64,000 nt of DNA from contig JAQGDQ010000074.1 of assembly GCA_030141605.1 (NCBI GenBank), positions 237,773-301,772 of the forward strand, read 5' to 3'. The notes below the pieces were generated by a model. It worked only from the letters and a program-made list of their open reading frames with translations, was not told the DNA's origin and ran no database searches. Source of the stretch: Tubiluchus corallicola. Lineage: Eukaryota > Priapulida > Priapulimorpha > Priapulimorphida > Tubiluchidae. The position numbers and the translations under genes were made by a program. Positions 51,601 through 60,600 of this stretch are shown here, piece after piece; the stretch's first letter is position 1; the number at the start of each line of letters is the position of its first letter.

Positions 51601-54600
51601 GGAAATAAAAAGTCATCCTGTTATAGAAACAAGTGCCTTTCTCACGGCAGGTGATTTGGATAGAACTAAAAATGTCATTGTCAAGGTGAGGAAAAGGTTA
51701 AGCTTATGCAAAATTTGGTCGATGTTTTATAAAAATGGTTTTTCATCTGAAACTGTATATGTTACAAATCAGTAATTATATGATGTGCACATCCCTTTTA
51801 GAAAAAAAATTTTACCTGACAAGAAGATGTGATGTGCTGTAATTATGTTTTATCATCTAACTTCTAGTACTTTTGTTGGCTGTTTTCTGAAAAACTTTTT
51901 GTGAAAATCAGCACAAAATTTTGTTGATGTCATGATTTCTTGTGATAGTAAGCAAATAGATTCATTTTTTATTGGACTTTTTATATTATGCCAGGTATTT
52001 GACAAGGATGCTTCAAGTACTGAAAGCCATACGTTGTTGAGATCACTATTAAGGTCTGTCACCCATGATGTGCATTCTAAGAACTTTGAGCTAACAGAGG
52101 AGATAGCAACAGTTTTTGTCCACGTATGTGTAATTATTACCTGCAAAATATTATTAATTTTATTTAATTGTGCAGGAAATTTTATGTCATCTTATTTTTT
52201 GTTGTATTACATGTCAGATTTATTGAAAAAGTTATGTAGTCACATTTTTTAAAATTGCATTCAATGGTGGTGAGGTATATGGTTAAGACGTACTTTGCGA
52301 CCGAATTCGAGCAGTGAATAGCCTGTGACTCGCTGGCTTTAGTACTCATTCTGGGTGACCTCATTCACCGTACTGATTCATCTCCTTTGTGAAGAATATA
52401 ATTATATCCAAACTTGGGTAAGATGCCTCTACCTCATCTTAAAGGGATAGCCTTGAGTAAGGCTCTGCCGTTGATTGCTGGCTGATATAGTGTACCAAAT
52501 TGCATATAATTTTTTTAAAAAATTGCTCAGGAAATTGTCTAGTGAAAAACTGAATGATAATTTCATATGCACAAATTTCCGTTAGCCCAACTTCTTCATC
52601 AGAATAAAAACACACACGACTTCAGGGTTCTGCTGATTCTCTCACCTTTAAACTATCAATCACACCGTAGGATCTTACATCTAAAACTAGTTTCATATCT
52701 TTTTACAAAATTTTCATAACTTTTTGAGAAGTTTTGTTTAGAAAACTGACTGAAAAATAATCTGTGCAGGAACATGCATTTCAAGTTTGGCATTATTTTC
52801 CAGTTGCTCGATGGCGAAACATCTCAGCAATTCTTGGATACGCTTCATAATAAAACGTCTCTCTCAATGCCTTTGTTTGTGCTACTGCGGAACATACTTG
52901 TGAGTATAAGCTGTAAATATGAATATCATTTTTGCTGCGTTGCAAATTGGCATCTCATTCATACACCTCTGAATGTTCTTAGAAAAGTTTTTGTTGGTTT
53001 GTCAACTGTTTCGTGCCATTCCTAGAAATTTTTGTGGATATTGAGTAACTTTACATTGCATCACCCTATATGACTTAACAACTAGTTTGTCACATGGTCT
53101 TAGAAATATAAGACCATAATGTAACATAATCGTTTATATGTGGACACGTGTGACATTTTTTGAAGTTTGGCATTTTTAAATCATATTTCGTTATGTTACA
53201 TGTTAGATCAGTTTCGGCAAGTCGATAAATATTCAAATTTTATCAGTTTTTTAGCACGTATGAAAAGAAGTTTTTAAGTCATTATGATGAAATTGGAAAG
53301 TTCCTTATGTAGGTACAAAAAGCAAATGTCGTTATGTCAATTTACTCGCTTGACACACACTCATGTTGTAAAATTTGTATGTCCGGCACACTCATGTTGT
53401 AAAATTTATGTGTACTAAGATTTAACTGCAATCCAAAAAGTAACTTTATTACTTTATAACCAACTAGCTCTTCATCTTGTAAGCTATCCTAAGTCTGCAT
53501 TTTGTTGGTTATGCATATACTAGTTTGCAAATTCAGATACATTTTAATATATTCACCTGTTGATTTGGTCATTCAAATACCTTTCATTCATTTTCATAAA
53601 ATGATTGTGCAGTGGCTGAGATTCATAGTTAAGATACTGTATCATAAATGAATTGTCCTGGAATTTCATAGCTTACTTTTGTCAACATCTTTTATTTTCA
53701 GAACCGTAATGAAACAACTGCCAAATTACCGGAACTTTCTAAACTAATGCAATCTCTGAGCTGCATGAGTCAGAAGAAGTCAACTCCACTTTCCAAAATT
53801 TTTGACCAGATTCAGAAAGTTGAGCAAGAGCAGAAACTTTCTGACAGTGGAAAGTGGGAAGATAGTTTATTGCTGAGTATGCATTTTGTCATATTTTATA
53901 TTTCGTTTCATGGTGCATACATTTTTTAGTTTATTGACAATCCACCTGTTGGTCAGTCAGTAGTTACAATTTTAAATAAACTGGAAATTTTTGTGGGATT
54001 GAATAAGGTGCTCACTGTTTTACTTTTTAAGTATTTTCAAACTTGTTAACATTGTAACTATTAAAACATCACTGATGTCAAAGTATGATTGGGCTCAAAA
54101 TGTATGTTAGTCCTCCTTACTGATAACCATGTCATAATTATAAAGTGACAAAAAGCTTTGTACAAGCAAAATAAGCTGAATGTTTTAGTGTGGTGTCACT
54201 GGTATCGCTACTGTATTTAACAATGTACGTGCATACGCGGTAAAACACAAATAAAATGTCATTGTTTCAGAATTTTTCTGGCTAAATTTACGCAAATTAC
54301 ACCAGACTACACATCTCCATGCATTCCAACCTAGGGACGTCTAAAATAGGGAGATTCCACAAAAGTAGGCCTGGGGTCTGAGGGAGAGCCTCCCTAAGTG
54401 GGTCCCCACCATCAATGCTTTGTTTGCATACCAGCGTTTTTAGATATCTATTTTACGTAATATCGAGTCTGACTGCATAAATGCCTTTAGAGACAGCACT
54501 TGTATCTCTTTCTCTTCGATCACATCTAAGAATCTACTGTGTTTTACAGTTTTGTCCTTTGGAAAACCTAGATATGATCACTCTTTGCTAGAAGCATTAA

Positions 54601-57600
54601 TTGAGCTGCACAAGGTAACCTGGCAGTGAGCCAAAGCAGCAGTGATTAGAAAAAACAGAAAATCTAAACTGCAATAATAAAGCAACAAAGATACCAGTGA
54701 TACTAAAACACTAGCTGCCATGCTAAAATTTTCCCACGCTGTATCTTTTTACTGATATCCTTTTCATCTGCGCATGTAGTGCATTGAAGTATGTGTGGAC
54801 AAATCTATGATTTGAGCTTAACATTAAAACTGACTTCAGTGTTGCTTTAAAATAGCTATAACAAGTTTCTTGAAGTAAGGTTTCAGAAATTATGATTCAT
54901 TTCATAAGTTAAATAAATGTATAAGTTTATTATTTATAATCTCGAATGCAAAGTATTTTTAAATTTACTGTGTAAATTGCTGAAAAATGATTTTTAAAAG
55001 TACCAACGTAAAATGTAATTGGTACATATTATTCATAATGTATGTATGCGCAAGAATGAATGTTCTTATTGTTCTTGTTTCTTTAGGATATAAGTCCATT
55101 ATTAACGAAAGTTCTGAGCTTCTAGTATCAGACTGTGCAGCATCACCATCGCAGCTCTCTTTATCCTCTGAGCCAAGCATGGTAAAGCCGATAGTGTGTG
55201 CTCTTATGGGCTCTCACAAGTCATCAGGATATCTAGTTGACTGGCTGACAATGATTGATCCAGAGATTATTAATCTCTTGCCAGAAGAACAGTGCAAACT
55301 GTTGTTTTCAAAGAAGGGCACTGCTGGAGAAGCTAATGTATCACGCCAAAGGTAAAAATTGTTCTCAGCCAGTCACAGTAAATGTTCTATTTGAGTTAGC
55401 TAGGTTTTCTCATGGAGGTATTTCCCAGTAGATTTTGATTTAACATTTGCATTAAATTCTTGCCTTATGATTCCCTGCCTTACCAATTTTCTCATTTAAT
55501 AACAAAAATTTGACCTTACATTGTGTTTAAAAGGCAGTGGAAGCTTTAGACTTTTAATGCTGTCATCGTCTTGTCGACACAGTAGTATTCTTTTAGCAAG
55601 TTCTTTTCATCTCAGACAATTTTCTTTGATAATGAGCTATTGAGTGTTGAATTTCAGCTTACGGAGTGCCAAATTGATTAAAAAAATGTCCACATTTTCA
55701 GAAAAAGTGACTACGGGTAAAGTCTACCATATTTACATATTTATTTCTTAGCCTGTGAGACAAACACAAGCTATGTGTAACTGTACTCTTACGGTGCACA
55801 ATGCATGCAAGCTATGGTGTAACTGTATGCTTGCACTGCACAATGCATGCAGGCTATGGTGTAACTGTATGCTTGCACTGCACAATGCATGCAGGCTATG
55901 ACCATGCAGCGTACATGGCTATCATAAAAGAAAAAAAGAAAATCCATAACACTAGAAACTAAATTAGACATTTAAGAAGTGTTGTGTAAAAAATAGGTAG
56001 AGATTCTGTATTTCTGCTTTACAAACAGTAACCGATTAAAGTAAATAATAAAAATCACAAATTGCTTGTATGAAACGAGCATTACATGTTTCTCACCGAG
56101 GAGCACATCACTATTCAGTTCTTATGGAACCACATTTGATAATATTTTATGTAACGTAACATCACATTTTGTTGGACCTCATTATCATCATTAAGCAAAG
56201 ACATAACTTGTATAACGTTTTTTATAGTTCTCTCCATCCATACTTGTTGGCATTGCTTACCCATCAGGGAAGATGGGAAACACGTCGTGAATGTATAAAC
56301 TTGGTGTGTCGACCGGAGGAGAATGACTATAATCCAAGTACTGTGTTAGACTTCTTATGGGCTTGCATGCATGTACCCAAAATTTGGCAGGGATATGACA
56401 AAAAAATTCCAAAGGTACTAGACATTTTATTTGTGTTTTGTCACTTAACATCATTTAAAATTTTTTTGATAAAATTTGAGTCACTTTGCTAGTTAGTCCC
56501 GTTGGAAATTTAGTTCAACTAAAATGCAAAGGTTTGTCTAGTGTGTAATGCGCGATAAGCAAAAAATAAAGTTTTTAAGTTGTTGCAAAATGTCATAGAT
56601 ACTTTTACTCTGGTATTGATCAATTGGCTTTATACAAAGTTGTGTCTTCATTATTTCTTGACTTCTAAATCATCAAAATTTTGTAATATTTTCCAGATTT
56701 TAGATTTTTTCGCTGTTATCTTCCTCAGTAATTGTCGTTTTCATGTAATTTAGACTGCATCACTAATCCTGTCAAATCTTCTTGACGGACTGCCCAACAC
56801 CATAAAAATTTCAATTGTTGACAATGATGAAGGCTTGTCAATTATTTTTGTCATTAATTAGATGACTGCTGCATATAATTTTTGCTTGAAATTCTTGTTT
56901 AACAATTTATCATTCGCTTTCAAAAATGTGTAAAAGGAAAATGCAGTTGGTTTCAGCACTTGAAAACTTAGACAATAATTCTGTCAGAAATGCTTTGTGA
57001 AAAGCTCTCTTCAGTTCATTCTTCAAGCAAAATTTATACATTTTTTTTCAGAAATGCATAAAAGAAAATACCCTTGGCTTAACTCTTGAACAAATCATTC
57101 AAGTTGCTGAGTACATTTTGAGTGCTGCAGGAAATGACCTTGCATCTCTCAGCAAACACGTCGAGCTCCTCTTGTTGTGTTGTCATAACAACGGAAACCT
57201 TTTGAATGGCGTAACTGCTCATCTCATCGAAATTATACGAAAGAAAACGTAATGATTCTGTCCTTATTACCATTAAAATACTTGAAGTTTATAATTTTAA
57301 TTTGAGTAATGGTATGTAATAAAATTTTAAACTTTGTAATGAACTAAAGTAACGTTCGTGTGATGGTTCATAGTACTCAAAAATATTACTTGCAGCTGAT
57401 GCCGTTTATTCTATATAAAAAATGTAAACACAGTGAGTACCATAACTAATTACTAATTCAAAAGTTTAAATTTTCAGGCTTTAACTAAATTGAACTTGCA
57501 TTTTGGGGTAATTATGCGAGAATTTTAGCAAACACAGAAATGTTTGCACCATTTCTTCCTGGCAATCAAGCCTATCTTTGACAGGCACACTTACAATGTG

Positions 57601-60600
57601 TTTTAAAATTGTTGCAGTTGAGGCAGTTTTGAATTTTTGATTTCTTGTTTAAGGCAAAATGGTTCTTAAAGGCAGAATGGCAATAATCGCAAACTGTCTT
57701 TGTTTTCATTGTCTTAGATCCGATCTTCGGGCTGCTCAGATATTACTGATGCTTCTTTATGTGAATGTGCCAGATGTTCTCAGTACTAAGGATGTACTTA
57801 GTAATCTGCCAGTACAGACTGCAAATGAAGACACAATTACAAAAGTAAGTAGAAGTTGTATATTGTATTTATTATAGAAAGACATTTTTGCAAATTGGTT
57901 GTATTTGTAGCCAAGTGGTATCAAGCATCAATCTCTTTTGCTTTAAGGAGTGCTTGAATGGCAGGCAGAAGCAGAATCATTACTGTGCCTACTGATATGT
58001 AGATAGTTCAAAATAGGCATTGCTGCCACTCGTCAAAATCATTTAAGGAACCGAGAGAAGTTGAGAGAAGTCAGTATTAGGAAACTGGTTCAATAAATTC
58101 CTCTGATTGCATGTCAATCCTGGTATGCATTTTGCAAACTAATCATAAGAATATTAATATTAACGAGATAGGATTATTGAATGGTTATCTGATGTAGTAT
58201 ATAATTCTTGATATAAATGTTTCAGAATGTTTTAATTGACAAAAATAATTATTTATTAAAATAGGTTTAATAAATTAGTAAAACTGTGATACATATGGTA
58301 CTGAGCAAAATCAAAAGTCCACTGGTGAGGCTCGGTGACTCATCAAGTGCAACAAGAGTGACGAGCTGCAATGAGAAAACAATTTTTGCTGAAAATCGTT
58401 TTTTGTAACTATTCAATACACCAACCTATTTCTGACTAGTTGTTTCATTTCTTACACGATTTTTATTTTTTTAGATTGACAGTATAACACACAGGATACT
58501 AAGTAACTTGGGAAATGTGCAGATGGAATCAGAAATGCATGATGCTAATGTAAAGTGTCGGAAATTGGCTGCTACACATCCTTTAGTGTTACTTAGGTAG
58601 GCTTTCGCACTGTAAACCATTTTAAGATAATTTCCTGTATATGAACTCAAATGTAGCTCAAGTTGAAATGGAAGAATATAAAAAGTTTTGCTATTTATAG
58701 TGGAAGCTTGATAACGGGATAACAAGCATTGCTAAATAAGAGACGAAATATTAGTTTCCATTTGTACTTCATTCTGAAATGGTTGGAAAGACAGACGATT
58801 TTTCATTATTAGGTTATGTTTAACAAGCAGATAAATTACTGATTCATTGGCGTTATCCACATGAAAGATTATTGAATAATATTGCTTTGCTTTTTCTAAT
58901 AAATAATTTGTTTATTCTTTATGTGCATCTTTGCTAAGTATTAATTGTATTATCTTGTCAGGCAATTTTATTTTCTCCTAGTGTATGTTCTATGGTATTG
59001 TATACAATTATTTATTTGAATGTCACAAGCCATAATCCACACTTCACAAGCATTTAACAGGTTCGGTTATGTATGTATTCTACCTTTATGAGATAAACTG
59101 ACTCAAATTGGCACAGTGAATGAAACCACCCACAGGTGGAATTGAAGTGGTTCACTAATATATAATATTTTGATTATCAGTATCTGTCAGTTCGTGTTTA
59201 GACTGTTTTGGTCTACTATGTTTGTTATCTTCATTTACAGGCAGCTACCTTTGATCACTGCCATTTTAAAAGGACGCACAAGGCTCAACTACAAGGAATT
59301 CAAACAAAGGCAGCACTTGACAGTTTTCACTAATGTTTTAGGCCTGCTAGAACTCCTACAACCTGACATCTTCAATTATGATGCCAACTTATTAGGCGAT
59401 GTACTAGAATCATATTTTGAGCTATTGGAGGTATACAAAGTTATTTAAGTATCAACTTAAAATACTTGCATTTTTTGCACAGTGATTTCTTCCTAGTATG
59501 CTCTATGAAGTTCAAAGAAAGATTAAAGTATTATCATCTCATACAAAGTTTAAGTTTTCACTAAATCTGCACAAAACTACACTGCTTGACCAATGGCCAA
59601 TTCTTTGATCAAATCTGTCTGCATTACCTTCAGAAGCTAACTGTAGTTGTCTCCTACTCCTGTTAAGTTTTTATGGGCAGGCTTTTGGGTCTTCTTTTCT
59701 TTACCACAAACTAGATGGATCTTTTTAACCAGTTTGCTTTTGTGACTTCACCAGCCAAGACTTCACACAGTGCATACACCTTGGCTTCATAAATGTAATT
59801 CTATTTGTATAATAAACGCGGAAAACCCAAATATATATAATATGTTAATATAATACATTTGATTTAATGAGGATTGAGGATGAACTTTGGTATTACAAAA
59901 CCTTCTTAAAAGTAACTTTTGCATTTTAGTGGTGAATTTTTTAAAATTTATACTTGAAGGACTAATAGGTTGTATGCTGTATTGTGATTTGAGCTAAACG
60001 ACCTACTTTTACTCTAAATCTAATCTTTACATGGCTTCTTTTATGACGACTGTCACTGAAAAAGTGATGGAACAGATGAACCCCTAGTAGACCTGGTATT
60101 TAGTTTATAGGGCCAGACAGCCAGCTATGATTTCAAAGTTAATTAAAAAAAGGCTTTCTAGTCAGGATTTTTCTCCAATTGCTTTTAAAAATAGTAGAGT
60201 TACTATTATTATATTTCACAATGAAATAATCTAAGAAATAACACAATCAGCTAGTATAAAATTGGAAATAAAGTCTCTTGTAGTAAAACTAGATTATAAT
60301 GTGGAAATATGAAACTATTACACTGTAAAATGAAATGGTGACAAAATTTCATGCTATTATAAGTAAAGGCAATAAAATTCACTAAAGATTTAATGATACA
60401 AAGCTAAAAATTAGTGATTGCATTTACTTTATTTCCAGTGAAATGTATTGTATTTTTTCATTTAAAGGTACCATATTTTTTTCATGAAGGAACATTCAAA
60501 TAAACACCTCATTTTGTTGGAAAACATTCTAGTCTGCAATGAACATAGCACATTGTACTTAGTAAAATTTTTTGTCACCTGCTCAGCCGCAGTAACCTTT

